Shown here: positions 33,076 through 42,654 of the stretch, piece after piece | Numbering within the stretch: position 1 is the first letter of the stretch | Layout of the letters: every line of letters starts with the position of its first letter | Made by a program: the position numbers and the translations under genes | DNA from: Aureibacter tunicatorum | GTDB lineage: Bacteria > Bacteroidota > Bacteroidia > Cytophagales > Cyclobacteriaceae | Assembly: GCF_036492635.1 (NCBI RefSeq) | Contig: NZ_AP025308.1 | Location: 124,001-188,000, forward strand | DNA: 64,000 nucleotides | Reading direction: 5' to 3' | Notes under the pieces: generated by a model | The model's input: only the letters and a program-made list of their open reading frames with translations | The model's database searches: none | What the model was told of the DNA's origin: nothing

Positions 33076-36000
33076 TTATTTCTGTTTTTCTTTTTTCTTC
33101 TTCTTTTTTTCTTCTATTATTTTTTTGTAAATGAAGAAGAAGCCAGTTTTTATGACATCTGGACTAAAAACTAATTCAGCAGCTTGCTCGCGATATATTC
33201 TAACAGCGTATTTCCCATCTTCAGTAATTTTGTATTCAATTTCTACATTACCAGCAATACTATTTACATCATTGGAGTTTTCAGTATCGTTCAGTCTGAT
33301 ATAACTACCGACTTGTATTGTCAGCCTGTCATTGAATAATCTTTGTTTTACAGAAACATTCAAATCAGATCTTCCTTGCCTTCCTGCTTCTGAATATTCG
33401 TCATAGGTATCGAAATTAAAGTTCAGTTCGGTACCTTTTGTCTTCAATAAATCACTTGAAATATTGTTTAATTGTTGCGTTACAAATGAGCTTAGAGTTC
33501 CTTTTATTGAGCTAGTCCCTCCCGATTCCAATAAAGAGCTGCTTGCGAAGGTTTGGAAAAGTATGAGTGAAAAAGCTTGTTTATTTACTTGATTAGGCGA
33601 ACTATTAACTTCATTTATTGCCGCTTGAATTGTTGGATCTGCGGTATTTCCAGGGATATTATCAGGATATTCTAACTCAAATTTTATCTCAGGCTTTTCA
33701 GGTGTTCCATTGATATACATTAAGACATAAAATGTTTGTGACTTTGTTGTTGCATTATCAGGCGCGGCGGAATTTGAATTTAGAGTTAATAGAGGGTATG
33801 GGGATGTTCTGATTTTATATAATGCAGTAAGTTTCAAATCAGGATTAAGAGGATCTCCAGTCCAAGTAACTGTGCTGCCCTTTTTTAAATTGAATGTTTT
33901 ATCAATAATTCCATATAGTCTTAATTGATAGCTTCCTTCGTTAACTTCAAAGGTTCCTGTTAGCGAATTGTTATTACCATATAAAAAGCTCAAATTACCA
34001 CCTCCTTCAATATTGATCTGATCTTGAGATATAGGATCAAGGATAATGCTAATTTTTGTTTCTTGGTTGATACTTATATTGGCTTTTAAGTCAAGATCAA
34101 GTGATAATTTAGGGAAGTTTTGCCATTCTGAATTTTCGGGAATATTAGTTACAGTATCTAATTGATTAGTGAAATACACTATTCCTTCTGAGCTTTCAAT
34201 TTTGGATAAACCACTTTCAGAATTAACATAATATACATGACTGCCTTTTTCGATAGTTGTGGTCGTTTGAACTTCTAATTTTGATAATTTCCCAGTAATT
34301 TCACTCTTATTGCTTATAATAAGGTCTCCATAATAGATAGGATTGTCTTTTTCTGTAGACTTCATCACAGTAAAATTATCGGCGACAGTTTTGATATTAA
34401 ATTCAGGGTCACTTAATTTCTCTAAGTCTATAATGCCATTGGCTTTGATTGTATGTTTTTGATTATCTTCTATTGTTAAGTCATTGATTTCAACCTTTCT
34501 ATCTTCAAAGAGAATTTTGTTGTATTTGATGTATAATGGAGAGTTTAGATCTTTGTATGTACTTTTAATTTCTTTTAATTCTAAAAAGCCATTGATTTCA
34601 GGAGCATCGCTTTTGCCTTTTATCGTTAATTGGGCATTTACCATTCCTTCGGTGTCTTTTACATAATTGTTAAAAGGAGGGAATTGGCAAAGTTTATTTA
34701 AGTTTAAATTATTGATATTCAAGTACCCATTAATATTGTCTTTTGAAAATGACACATGGCTTTTAATTGCTGTGATTTTTGAAATAAGACTTGTGTGAAG
34801 ATTGTAGGTGATGTTTTGTACCGTGTCGGTCTTTAAGTCAAGAGATAAATTACCGATCCGATTATTTAAAAAACCAAGGTGATTGATTTCAACGAGACCT
34901 GTTACCTCTTTTTTGCTTTGCGAAATTTTCGTGCTTAATTCTCCTCCAACTAACCATTTATCAATTTCAGGGATGTATGTAATTGAATCAAGGTCTATTT
35001 GATTTATTTTTACAGAAAGGAATTTGTTTTTATTATGTAAAATAGAGTCTTCGATTTCAATATAACTTTCACCGCTGGTTATTTTGAAATGTTGAAATGA
35101 GACACCATTAGAGTCAATTTTTATTTCATTATTTTTTGGAATTTCCCAAAGGCGTTTGCTTATAATCATTTTATCATTAAATGTATTTATGATATCCCCA
35201 TTATTTGTAATAAGCTTGCCTTTGATATCTACTCGGTTTTGCTTTTTCTTGTTGATTATTTGAAAACGATAATTAGATGTATCATTGATATATTTTCCCT
35301 CAAATTGAATTTGCCCTAGATTAATTGAATCTTGAACTGAAATATCTTTTGTTATATAGTTGAGTTCTATCTTTTTTTTGTGGTTTGACAATGTTAAATT
35401 AGTTGAATCAAATTCAATCGAATCAATGCTTAGTGAGGGCATGCTAATATTCAGATTGAATAACTCTGATTTTTGATTAAATTTTGAGGTGAAATCAATA
35501 TTTGATAGAGTATCTAAAAAATCCAAATAGCCTGTTTTCAATAAAAAGTCGCTTTTTATTTTTCCATTTAATGAATAACTGGAGGAGCTATTGTCTTGAA
35601 GTAGACTGTCATGTGCGAATTGCCGTGTCTGAAAGAGATGTTTTAATTGTTCTGTGATATTTGGCAATGAACCGATCGAATTAAAATCCATTTCAAGAAA
35701 AGGGGAGGAGATGAGCATGTTCGCTTTCATGCTATCTAAGTTTATTTGAGCGTTAAGATTTTCAAAGTCTATTTTATTTTTTCCTTGATGAAAGGAAAAA
35801 GTTGAAATGTCTAAATTTGAATTGTTTTTCAATAAGCTTATTCCATTTGATTTAGCTTTGAAAGTAGTCTTTAGAACACTTGTATCACCCTTTTCTGATG
35901 TGATTATATCAAGATCATCAATATTTCCTGATAAATTTATGGCCGGAATGTATTTTAAGCTATCCAAATCTAGGGATAAATTCATTTTATTGCCTGACTC

Positions 36001-38013
36001 TACTGAAGTGATTAATGCATTTACCTTTTCCGGATTTAAAAGAGAGTTGATATGTATATTTGTATAGTTGTATTTATTGAACTCAATATTTTTAATAATT
36101 GACTTCAGGTGAATATTATATAGTTTTGAACCAACATATCCGCTAGCTATTCCATGAAAGTTTAAATATCCTAATGACTCGTTTTCTAGTATTTCTTTTA
36201 AATTAATTTGATTGAGACTGAGATCATTGATAAAATAGCCATTAACCATTCTTGTTTTAACAGTGACAGAACCATATTCGGTGAATAAACGGAGCCCGGA
36301 TTTTAACGAATTGTAATTTCCATCAATTTTGAGTTTCCCATTGATTGTTTTGGGTAGATTTATACTTAAGTTATCAGGCATAAAAGGCTCCAAATCTATT
36401 TTTCTTAAATGCAAAGTATCTAATTTCGCATCAATGCCCATTTTTTTCAATGAATCAAATGGATTGGTGACATTGACAGATAGCTTCATTATACTGCTGT
36501 CATTCAATGTTAAAAGTATATTTTTTGCCTCAGCGGAAGAGTTTGATTTTTTGATTGTTCCTTTAGCTTTGATGACGCTTTTAGAAGAGTCATTAATGAA
36601 TTTATTGCTGAATAAGTAAGAAATATCTTTAAGATTGATCGTAGATGGGTTAATAGTTAAGTTTAGACGAGGCGATTTTAAGTTCTTTGCAAGAAAGACA
36701 TCGTCGATATTATCGTATGAAATAAGTAGTTTAGATTGTATTTTACTGTTATTTGTGAATATTTCAATGTCTTCAAATGTTGCTTTTTCTTTTAATATTT
36801 CTCCTTTTAATTTAAATTCTTTAAGGAATAAGCCTGACTTTTCCATAAATGAAGAATGGACAAGATTCATTCGATAGTTGTCATTGAATATGTACATGTC
36901 TTTCCATTCAATGTTCATATTAGTCAAATTCAGATGATTGAAATCCATGCTTTTTGATGTGTCCGGATAACTGATATTATCCATTTTAAACTCTCCCTCA
37001 GTGATATTGAAAGATTTAATTTCTGTCTGCCATGGAAAATTTGACCAACTGAAAGAGTTTGTTGAATTTGAAGTAGTTTTTTTGGAAGTAGGGGATGAGG
37101 GAGGAATATCCATTTGAAGTTGTATATTGGGCTTCTCAACTTCAAATAAATCTGCGTGAGTGGTTGCTTTGCTAATATTAACCTTTATTTTTTTTCCGGT
37201 AGCATTGCTTAGAGATGTTTTGAGATTAAGTTTAGTATCGGGAAGATCAAGGTTGTAGGAAATATTATTAAAGTCTATATTTTTTACTAATACTATAAAA
37301 TCATGCGTATTGATTATATTTATTGAATCTAGTGGATTTGTCGTTTTTGATTGAATTTGGCTATTATTTGTCTGTTTTGAAATAGACATGTCTACAGAAA
37401 TATTATTGCAGAAAGTATTATCGACATAGTATTTTTTTGTGTAGAAATTTATATGCCCTTTATCCATGCCTAATTTTCCAGCATTCACTTTCATATCTAA
37501 TCCGGATACGTCATCGAGCATATTGAATTGAATATTCTGCAAATCAATGTTGTGAGGACTTATTTTGAGTGCTGTGCCGCTTTTTGAGGAAGAAGTTTCT
37601 TTTTTCTTTACTTCATTTGATGAGAAGGCGTCAATAATGAATTGGAAATTGAAAATAGAGTCTTTTCGAATAAGTGTTCCACTGACATTTCTAGCAATCA
37701 GGTGATGGGTTTTGATTTCTTTATCCAGTAGATCTAAAAGATGAATTTTGGCGTCAAGGAGTCCTATATGGGCAAGTGTGTCATTTTGCGGAGTGGGCAG
37801 GTATAAGTTTTCAATGATTATCCTATTCGGCCAGTCAATTCTGATATCATCTACAGTAAATTCAGTATGTAATTTTTTTTGAAGAAACAATTCTCCTTTG
37901 TTAAGCAAGATTCTTCTCAAAGGATTTATTTCTAGAATAATAAAAGGAAGCGAGAACAAAAAAAATATTCCGAATGCTAATAATAATAATATCCGAAGTA
38001 TCTTTTTTATCAT
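33076..38013 (-). CDS. tamB: TamB (translocation and assembly module protein)
   Basis: A 1645-residue AsmA/TamB-family protein. A single membrane anchor (about residues 5-28) is followed by a very long periplasmic region of repeated amphipathic beta-strands (predicted beta-taco groove) and a C-terminal TamB/DUF490 domain (about 1250-1600) that includes GGGNLSFLYGNNNSLTGTFEVNEGSYQL and TGDPLNPDLKLTALY. It ends with a lysine-rich tail (IIEEKKKKKKEKQK). It should bridge the inner and outer membranes and contact the TamL barrel encoded 1 bp downstream. No catalytic activity is expected; a role in lipid transport is the current view of the family. Confidence 0.9.
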   Translation of the reverse strand: MIKKILRILLLLAFGIFFLFSLPFIILEINPLRRILLNKGELFLQKKLHTEFTVDDIRIDWPNRIIIENLYLPTPQNDTLAHIGLLDAKIHLLDLLDKEIKTHHLIARNVSGTLIRKDSIFNFQFIIDAFSSNEVKKKETSSSKSGTALKISPHNIDLQNIQFNMLDDVSGLDMKVNAGKLGMDKGHINFYTKKYYVDNTFCNNISVDMSISKQTNNSQIQSKTTNPLDSINIINTHDFIVLVKNIDFNNISYNLDLPDTKLNLKTSLSNATGKKIKVNISKATTHADLFEVEKPNIQLQMDIPPSSPTSKKTTSNSTNSFSWSNFPWQTEIKSFNITEGEFKMDNISYPDTSKSMDFNHLNLTNMNIEWKDMYIFNDNYRMNLVHSSFMEKSGLFLKEFKLKGEILKEKATFEDIEIFTNNSKIQSKLLISYDNIDDVFLAKNLKSPRLNLTINPSTINLKDISYLFSNKFINDSSKSVIKAKGTIKKSNSSAEAKNILLTLNDSSIMKLSVNVTNPFDSLKKMGIDAKLDTLHLRKIDLEPFMPDNLSINLPKTINGKLKIDGNYNSLKSGLRLFTEYGSVTVKTRMVNGYFINDLSLNQINLKEILENESLGYLNFHGIASGYVGSKLYNIHLKSIIKNIEFNKYNYTNIHINSLLNPEKVNALITSVESGNKMNLSLDLDSLKYIPAINLSGNIDDLDIITSEKGDTSVLKTTFKAKSNGISLLKNNSNLDISTFSFHQGKNKIDFENLNAQINLDSMKANMLISSPFLEMDFNSIGSLPNITEQLKHLFQTRQFAHDSLLQDNSSSSYSLNGKIKSDFLLKTGYLDFLDTLSNIDFTSKFNQKSELFNLNISMPSLSIDSIEFDSTNLTLSNHKKKIELNYITKDISVQDSINLGQIQFEGKYINDTSNYRFQIINKKKQNRVDIKGKLITNNGDIINTFNDKMIISKRLWEIPKNNEIKIDSNGVSFQHFKITSGESYIEIEDSILHNKNKFLSVKINQIDLDSITYIPEIDKWLVGGELSTKISQSKKEVTGLVEINHLGFLNNRIGNLSLDLKTDTVQNITYNLHTSLISKITAIKSHVSFSKDNINGYLNINNLNLNKLCQFPPFNNYVKDTEGMVNAQLTIKGKSDAPEINGFLELKEIKSTYKDLNSPLYIKYNKILFEDRKVEINDLTIEDNQKHTIKANGIIDLEKLSDPEFNIKTVADNFTVMKSTEKDNPIYYGDLIISNKSEITGKLSKLEVQTTTTIEKGSHVYYVNSESGLSKIESSEGIVYFTNQLDTVTNIPENSEWQNFPKLSLDLDLKANISINQETKISIILDPISQDQINIEGGGNLSFLYGNNNSLTGTFEVNEGSYQLRLYGIIDKTFNLKKGSTVTWTGDPLNPDLKLTALYKIRTSPYPLLTLNSNSAAPDNATTKSQTFYVLMYINGTPEKPEIKFELEYPDNIPGNTADPTIQAAINEVNSSPNQVNKQAFSLILFQTFASSSLLESGGTSSIKGTLSSFVTQQLNNISSDLLKTKGTELNFNFDTYDEYSEAGRQGRSDLNVSVKQRLFNDRLTIQVGSYIRLNDTENSNDVNSIAGNVEIEYKITEDGKYAVRIYREQAAELVFSPDVIKTGFFFIYKKIIEEKKKKKKEKQK

Positions 38014-38121
38014 TGTTGCTAAATTGAGATGTTATTCCAAAAATCAATATGCAAACGGTCATTTAAGCATATTTAAAGAAGGTGCTTAAATTGAGTATAT
38101 GTCAAAAAATAATTTGAAATA

Positions 38122-38168
38122 CTACAAGTTCACATTATCCTTTTTGGCGTAATATAAACTTGTAGTAA
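38122..38168. repeat. Inverted repeat between the DUF3078 gene and tamB
   Basis: ACTACAAGTT and AACTTGTAGT form a 10-bp perfect dyad separated by about 26 bp, directly after the DUF3078 stop (minus strand). It could be a weak terminator, since a T-containing stretch follows on the minus strand, or a regulatory site of tamB. Confidence 0.4.
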
Positions 38169-38178
38169 GGATAGTTTG

Positions 38179-39087
38179 TTATATTCCGAGATTGATACCA
38201 ATGGAAAGTGCAAACCTTGCTTGCAAGGCTGGACCAAGTCCACCTTCATCTCTTGGGACATCTATATCTTCATCATAGATAAGCTGGGTTCCAAATGAAG
38301 TATTGAAGTATTCGTTAACTTTTAATACTAAGTCAAATTTCCAGTTTACATCAATTTCACTTATTCTTTTATAATCAGCGAATAATATAAGCGTTGTATT
38401 GATTACAGTGTTTTTTAAAACTTCTTTATTATAAGTAGCATATATATTTGGACCTATTTCTGAACGGAATTTTTTACCTTCTTTTACCCCGTATGCGCCT
38501 TGATTGGAAAGTGTATCGCTTAATACAAAAGTCATTTTACCAGCTACAGGCGCTAATAGTATTGAAAGCTCTTCACCTTTGTTATATTGCATACCAATAG
38601 AAGGAGTAAGGTACGCAGGAGCCATGAAGTATGAAATTTCTTTTTCATCAAGTCCTCCTGTATCATTATCAGTAAACTGGACACCCGTATCAAATTGAGT
38701 TTGGAAATTAACAAGTGCGGCTACACCCCAATGCTTTGTTAATTTATAAGTATAGTTGGTATTGATTATAAGACGGTCTTGCGATTTTCTGTTAGGAAAC
38801 TCTGTGTCTTGTAGGTACGTGCGTCCATAACCTAAGTCGAATTGAGTTTTCCATAAGGAAATTTTAGTATCTCTGTTTATATTGTATAGTAAGCCTATTT
38901 CATAAGAGATTGAACTGCTTCCACCTGCTGACCAGTTGTTTAAGCTTACTCCAGATATATTACCTAGCAAGTTTCCATTGCTTGTCCAAATTTTAGGAGG
39001 TTGGTTAGTGGTCGTGCTATCTTGATCTTGAGCATTTAAACTCCCAATAGTAAATAGGAGGAAAGTTAAAAGTAAAATTTGTTTCAT
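38179..39087 (-). CDS. DUF3078 family outer-membrane-like protein
   Basis: A 302-residue exported protein with signal peptide MKQILLLTFLLFTIGSLNA. The family signature is visible: KIWTSNGNLLGNISGVSLNNWSAGG, then FDLGYGRTYL, SQDRLIINTNYTYKLTKHWGVAALVNFQTQFDTGV, and a set of amphipathic strands to an end with RFALSIGINLGI. DUF3078 proteins are found throughout Bacteroidota and look like outer-membrane barrels; no member has a settled function that I know of. It sits between ubiB and tamB on the same strand but with intergenic gaps of 77 and 165 bp, so it is probably its own unit. Confidence 0.85.
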   Translation of the reverse strand: MKQILLLTFLLFTIGSLNAQDQDSTTTNQPPKIWTSNGNLLGNISGVSLNNWSAGGSSSISYEIGLLYNINRDTKISLWKTQFDLGYGRTYLQDTEFPNRKSQDRLIINTNYTYKLTKHWGVAALVNFQTQFDTGVQFTDNDTGGLDEKEISYFMAPAYLTPSIGMQYNKGEELSILLAPVAGKMTFVLSDTLSNQGAYGVKEGKKFRSEIGPNIYATYNKEVLKNTVINTTLILFADYKRISEIDVNWKFDLVLKVNEYFNTSFGTQLIYDEDIDVPRDEGGLGPALQARFALSIGINLGI

Positions 39088-39115
39088 TACTTAGCGTTTT
39101 AGTTAAATGATGAAA

Positions 39116-39123
39116 CAAATTTA
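39116..39123 (-). promoter_or_regulatory. Candidate -7 box upstream of the DUF3078 gene
   Basis: On the minus strand TAAATTTG matches TAnnTTTG and sits about 28 bp before the start codon; no good -33 box is seen. Confidence 0.35.
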
Positions 39124-39164
39124 TTATTTTATTGAATCTATTGTACATATTTTCAAAAATAATA

Positions 39165-40835
39165 TTAGAACATTTTATTTTTTATTATGGAAACAATTAA
39201 TAATAATCCTAGTAATGCGCTAAAGGCAAATCCTGAAATCCCTATGATTGAAACAGATCCAATATAAGGAGGAATATTAGCATGCATGACTAGCGAAGAG
39301 CCGATGATCGTAGATGCAAGAATGATGGATATTATGATTCTGTTGGCAACTTTTTCAAATCGATCTTGAAGTTTTGAAAGGCCTTTGTGTTCTAATTCCA
39401 TTCTAAACTCCCCTTTGGAAGCTTTGGCAATGATCTTCTTCATATCGCCAGGAAAGGAGCTCATGGTGGAAAACATTTCCATTCCCATTTGGAGAGTTTG
39501 ATTCATCAGAAAACCGGAATTATATTTTTTAAAAAGAATTTTCTTGGCCATCGGCTTTAAATGAACTGTTGGGTTGAAGTCAGGGTAGAGTTCCAAAGCA
39601 ATGCCTAGGATAATACTTAATGATCTAGCCAAATGGTAAGCGTAAGGAGGTAACTGGATGGAATTTTTATAAAGAATTTTTATGAACTCTTCACTTAGAT
39701 ATTGTCCATCAATTTCACTGACGGAACTATTCATATCATAAAGGATTTGCGCTATTTCGTATTCAAAATGCTTCGGGTCCTTGATACTTACTTTGACAGC
39801 CAGTTTTTCTATAGATGAAACGATTTTCTTAGGGTTTTTATTAAGAAAATGGAATATGAGTTCAATCAAATTATTTTGATCTTCCTCTAAGAGAAACCCC
39901 ATCATGCCATAATCAATGAAGCATATTTTGTCCTTGTCGATAATAAATAAATTTCCGGGATGCGGATCGGAGTGAAAAAATCCGTGAATGAAGATTTGAT
40001 CCATATAATTATGGAAGAGGTTCTTGCTTAATTGAACAGGATCAATTTTCATTTCCTCTAGCTTTTGGCTATCATTGATTTTAATGCCATCAATGAATTC
40101 CATGCATAAAACATTTCTGTTGGAGTATTTATCGTAAACTTTTGGCGTGTAAATATTTTTGTTGGATTCGAATTGTTTTGCAAATCTAGAAATATTATTT
40201 TTTTCTAGGCTATAGTTTAATTCTCGGAGAATGCTTCTTTCGAAAGAATTAATCATTTCGTCGGGCTTGTATTTCTCGATTTGCGGAAAGTTAAGCTTGA
40301 CAAGTTTTAATAAATCTCTTAATACGGATATATCTGATTTAATGATTGGCTCAATTCCAGGTCTTAATACTTTGAAAATAACTTTTTCTCCAGTTGCCAA
40401 TCGAGCTGTATACACCTGTGAAATTGAAGCGGCAGCCAATGGGGTTTCATCAAAGCTTTCAAGCACTTCATTTATATGGAAGCCTAGACTTTTTGATATT
40501 GTTTCAATTGGATCAATATCAATTGGCTTTACTTGATCTTGAAGTTTTTCCAGTTCAGTGATTAATTCAATAGGTAAAATATCCGCTCTATTGCTGAGAA
40601 TTTGTCCCATCTTGACGAAAGTTGACCCCATTTCTTCCAGAAGCATTCTAATGCGTTCGTACCTGTTGAATTCTAAAAAATTACGACTCTTAGCTTTGAA
40701 AGCATTTTTTTCCAACACGCTTCTGAAGGAGGAGTTGGCCACTAGATCTTCAAATCCATATTTTACCATTAGTTTTATGATTTGAAGATATCTTTCTCTG
40801 TTGGATATAGAAGGAGCCGCAATATTTTTTTCCAT
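39165..40835 (-). CDS. UbiB/ABC1-family atypical kinase (AarF)
   Basis: A 556-residue protein of the ABC1/UbiB atypical kinase family. The family-specific KxGQ element is in STFVKMGQILSNRADILP (about residues 72-90). The Ala-rich nucleotide loop AAASISQVYTARL is near 133, the catalytic-loop equivalent FHSDPHPGNLFI near 290 and the metal-binding DYG in CFIDYGMMGF near 305. Two C-terminal membrane segments (about 510-553) anchor it, as in UbiB and COQ8. Members regulate isoprenoid-quinone biosynthesis; in Bacteroidota that would be menaquinone, although direct evidence is lacking. It is divergent from sbcB. Confidence 0.9.
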   Translation of the reverse strand: MEKNIAAPSISNRERYLQIIKLMVKYGFEDLVANSSFRSVLEKNAFKAKSRNFLEFNRYERIRMLLEEMGSTFVKMGQILSNRADILPIELITELEKLQDQVKPIDIDPIETISKSLGFHINEVLESFDETPLAAASISQVYTARLATGEKVIFKVLRPGIEPIIKSDISVLRDLLKLVKLNFPQIEKYKPDEMINSFERSILRELNYSLEKNNISRFAKQFESNKNIYTPKVYDKYSNRNVLCMEFIDGIKINDSQKLEEMKIDPVQLSKNLFHNYMDQIFIHGFFHSDPHPGNLFIIDKDKICFIDYGMMGFLLEEDQNNLIELIFHFLNKNPKKIVSSIEKLAVKVSIKDPKHFEYEIAQILYDMNSSVSEIDGQYLSEEFIKILYKNSIQLPPYAYHLARSLSIILGIALELYPDFNPTVHLKPMAKKILFKKYNSGFLMNQTLQMGMEMFSTMSSFPGDMKKIIAKASKGEFRMELEHKGLSKLQDRFEKVANRIIISIILASTIIGSSLVMHANIPPYIGSVSIIGISGFAFSALLGLLLIVSIIKNKMF

Positions 40836-40933
40836 AATACTTATTGAAGAGATTAAAAAAATTGTACGTAAAGTAGCATCACGATATATGTCTACGAAAA
40901 ATTGCCATGTACGGATTTCTAAAAGAGAAAAGT

Positions 40934-40972
40934 AGAGGCGGAATGAAAATGTATCAAAACAATTCCGCCTCT
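40934..40972. repeat. GC-rich stem-loop in the ubiB-sbcB divergent region
   Basis: AGAGGCGGAAT and ATTCCGCCTCT are a perfect 11-bp dyad around 17 bp, followed by the palindrome CTGGCGCCAG (40971-40980). It stands out in an A/T-rich gap. It could be part of a small RNA on either strand or a decayed tRNA 3' end; neither can be shown here. Confidence 0.45.
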
Positions 40973-41206
40973 GGCGCCAGCTTCAGTTCACTCCCACATT
41001 ATTCCCTGATTCGCCTGTATTTCATTATACTAACAGAGATCTTTGTGATGTGTTGCATGAATTTATAATAATTGAATATTAATTTTTAAAGTGTGTTTTG
41101 AGTAATGCTAAAGCAACTATTCGCTAAATGTTTGAGCTTTTTGGTGTTTTTTTGAAATAGTTTTTTTGAATTACGCTTGTCAATTTTATCAATAGTTTAA
41201 ATGTGA

Positions 41207-41214
41207 TAACTTTG
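41207..41214 (+). promoter_or_regulatory. Bacteroidota -7 box for the sbcB operon
   Basis: TAACTTTG matches TAnnTTTG exactly, 39 bp before the start codon; the -33 position holds only a T-run, so the match is partial. Confidence 0.45.
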
Positions 41215-41253
41215 GAACCGTATCACTTTTGTCACTGGAATTAGAGTATTGGG

Positions 41254-42654
41254 ATGAGAACATTTTTATTTTATGATATTGAGACTACAGGTCTGAGCCA
41301 TTCGTTTGATCAGATTGTTCAATTTGCTGCTATAAGGACTGATATGGATTTCATGGTATTGGAGCAACATGATATTACAGTCGCTTTAAGAAAAGACATC
41401 CGGCCTAATCCCGAGGCTATTTTAGTGACAAAATTGGATTTGAAAGATTATGAAGGTGAATACACAGAATATGAAGCCGTAAGAGAAATTCATAAACTAT
41501 TCAACAAGCCGGGTACCATTAGTATAGGTTATAATACATTGGGTTTTGATGACGAGTTTATCAGATTTAATTTTTATAGAAATTTGCTGGATATGTATAG
41601 TCATCAGTTTCGTGATAATTGCTCTAGAGCTGATATACTTTATATGTTGATTTTCTATTTTTTATATAGAAAGGATTTTATAAAATGGCCGCAAGATAAC
41701 GAAGGCAAGTATTCTATGAAGTTGGAGAAAATCAGTGAATTGAATCAATTTGCTACAGGAATGGCTCATGATGCATTGGTGGATGTCAAGGCGACTGTTG
41801 CTTTGGCGGAAAGAATGAAATCAGATGATAGTTTATGGAAGTACTGTCTGGCTAATTATGATAAAAAAACGGATAAGGAACGCACCAATTCATTTTGGAA
41901 AGATCATTTAGGTATTCAAATTGCTTTATACCTTGACTTAAGAAGGGGAAGTGCTTTAGGCTATCAAACGCCTGTTACTTACTTGGGTGAGAATTCTTTT
42001 CAACAAGGCTTGATGTTGGCTCTTGATAGGCTTGATTTTGCTTCTTTATCTGAGGAAGAGTTGTTTTCCTCTCAGCTGATTATTAGGAAAAAATGGGGAG
42101 AACCAGGCTTTATAGTCCCATATGCTAAAAGAACGCAGGAACATTATGATGCTGAGAGACTACAGTTGATAGCTCGCAATGCTGTTTGGCTTGTTGATAA
42201 TTCTAATGAATTTCATCAGCTTAAAGAGTATTGGCAAAACTATACTTATCCAGTAGTGGAAGAAGCTGATATAGATACAAGATTGTATATGGATGGTTTT
42301 TGGTCGGCTGCAGATAAGAATATATGTCGATCTTTTCATTTTGCTGATACCTGCGAAGAAAAACGAGATGTATTGGCGAATGTGTCTAATCCTAATATTT
42401 TGGAATTAGGAAAAAGATTGATTTATAGAAATTACTCGCAACAAGAGTTGGGCTTAAGCTTGAGCGATGATGCGGACAAGTTTTTTAAAAAATTTGCTAG
42501 AAATGAGATGTTGGATTATCGAGGTATTGCAAGAAAATCATTTGAGGAAATAGTTCAAGAGTATGAAGATAAAATGAGTCAGGAATTGGATTCCACTAAT
42601 TTTGAGCTTTTAAGAAATGCTTTGAATGTGTTGAAGTCTTATACTGTTTCATGA
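41254..42654 (+). CDS. sbcB: Exodeoxyribonuclease I (SbcB)
   Basis: A 466-residue DEDDh exonuclease that degrades single-stranded DNA 3' to 5' in recombination and mismatch repair. Exo I motif FYDIETTG (metal-binding Asp and Glu) is at residues 5-12, Exo II lies in GYNTLGFDDEFIRFNFYRN near 91, and Exo III is AHDALVDVKATVALAERM near 170 with the catalytic His and Asp. The C-terminal half corresponds to the SH3-like and extended helical domain of SbcB, including FWSAADKNICRSFHF. Length matches E. coli ExoI (475). Its stop overlaps the start of pbpC by 4 bp, indicating a shared transcript with an unrelated cell-wall enzyme. Confidence 0.93.
   Translation: MRTFLFYDIETTGLSHSFDQIVQFAAIRTDMDFMVLEQHDITVALRKDIRPNPEAILVTKLDLKDYEGEYTEYEAVREIHKLFNKPGTISIGYNTLGFDDEFIRFNFYRNLLDMYSHQFRDNCSRADILYMLIFYFLYRKDFIKWPQDNEGKYSMKLEKISELNQFATGMAHDALVDVKATVALAERMKSDDSLWKYCLANYDKKTDKERTNSFWKDHLGIQIALYLDLRRGSALGYQTPVTYLGENSFQQGLMLALDRLDFASLSEEELFSSQLIIRKKWGEPGFIVPYAKRTQEHYDAERLQLIARNAVWLVDNSNEFHQLKEYWQNYTYPVVEEADIDTRLYMDGFWSAADKNICRSFHFADTCEEKRDVLANVSNPNILELGKRLIYRNYSQQELGLSLSDDADKFFKKFARNEMLDYRGIARKSFEEIVQEYEDKMSQELDSTNFELLRNALNVLKSYTVS

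Larger units (their letters stand above)
40836..41253. other. Divergent intergenic region between ubiB and sbcB
   Basis: About 420 bp without a supported protein gene. It contains the GC-rich stem-loop at 40934-40972 and a -7 box for sbcB at 41207-41214; otherwise nothing recognisable. Confidence 0.5.

Noticed and set aside
36930-37145. Small minus-strand frame inside tamB
   Set aside because: Out-of-frame shadow of tamB with no start context or homology.
40944-40976. tRNA gene 3' end
   Set aside because: Only a T-arm-like stem and a CCA-like end are seen; the loop is 17 nt or more and no anticodon or D arm can be placed.
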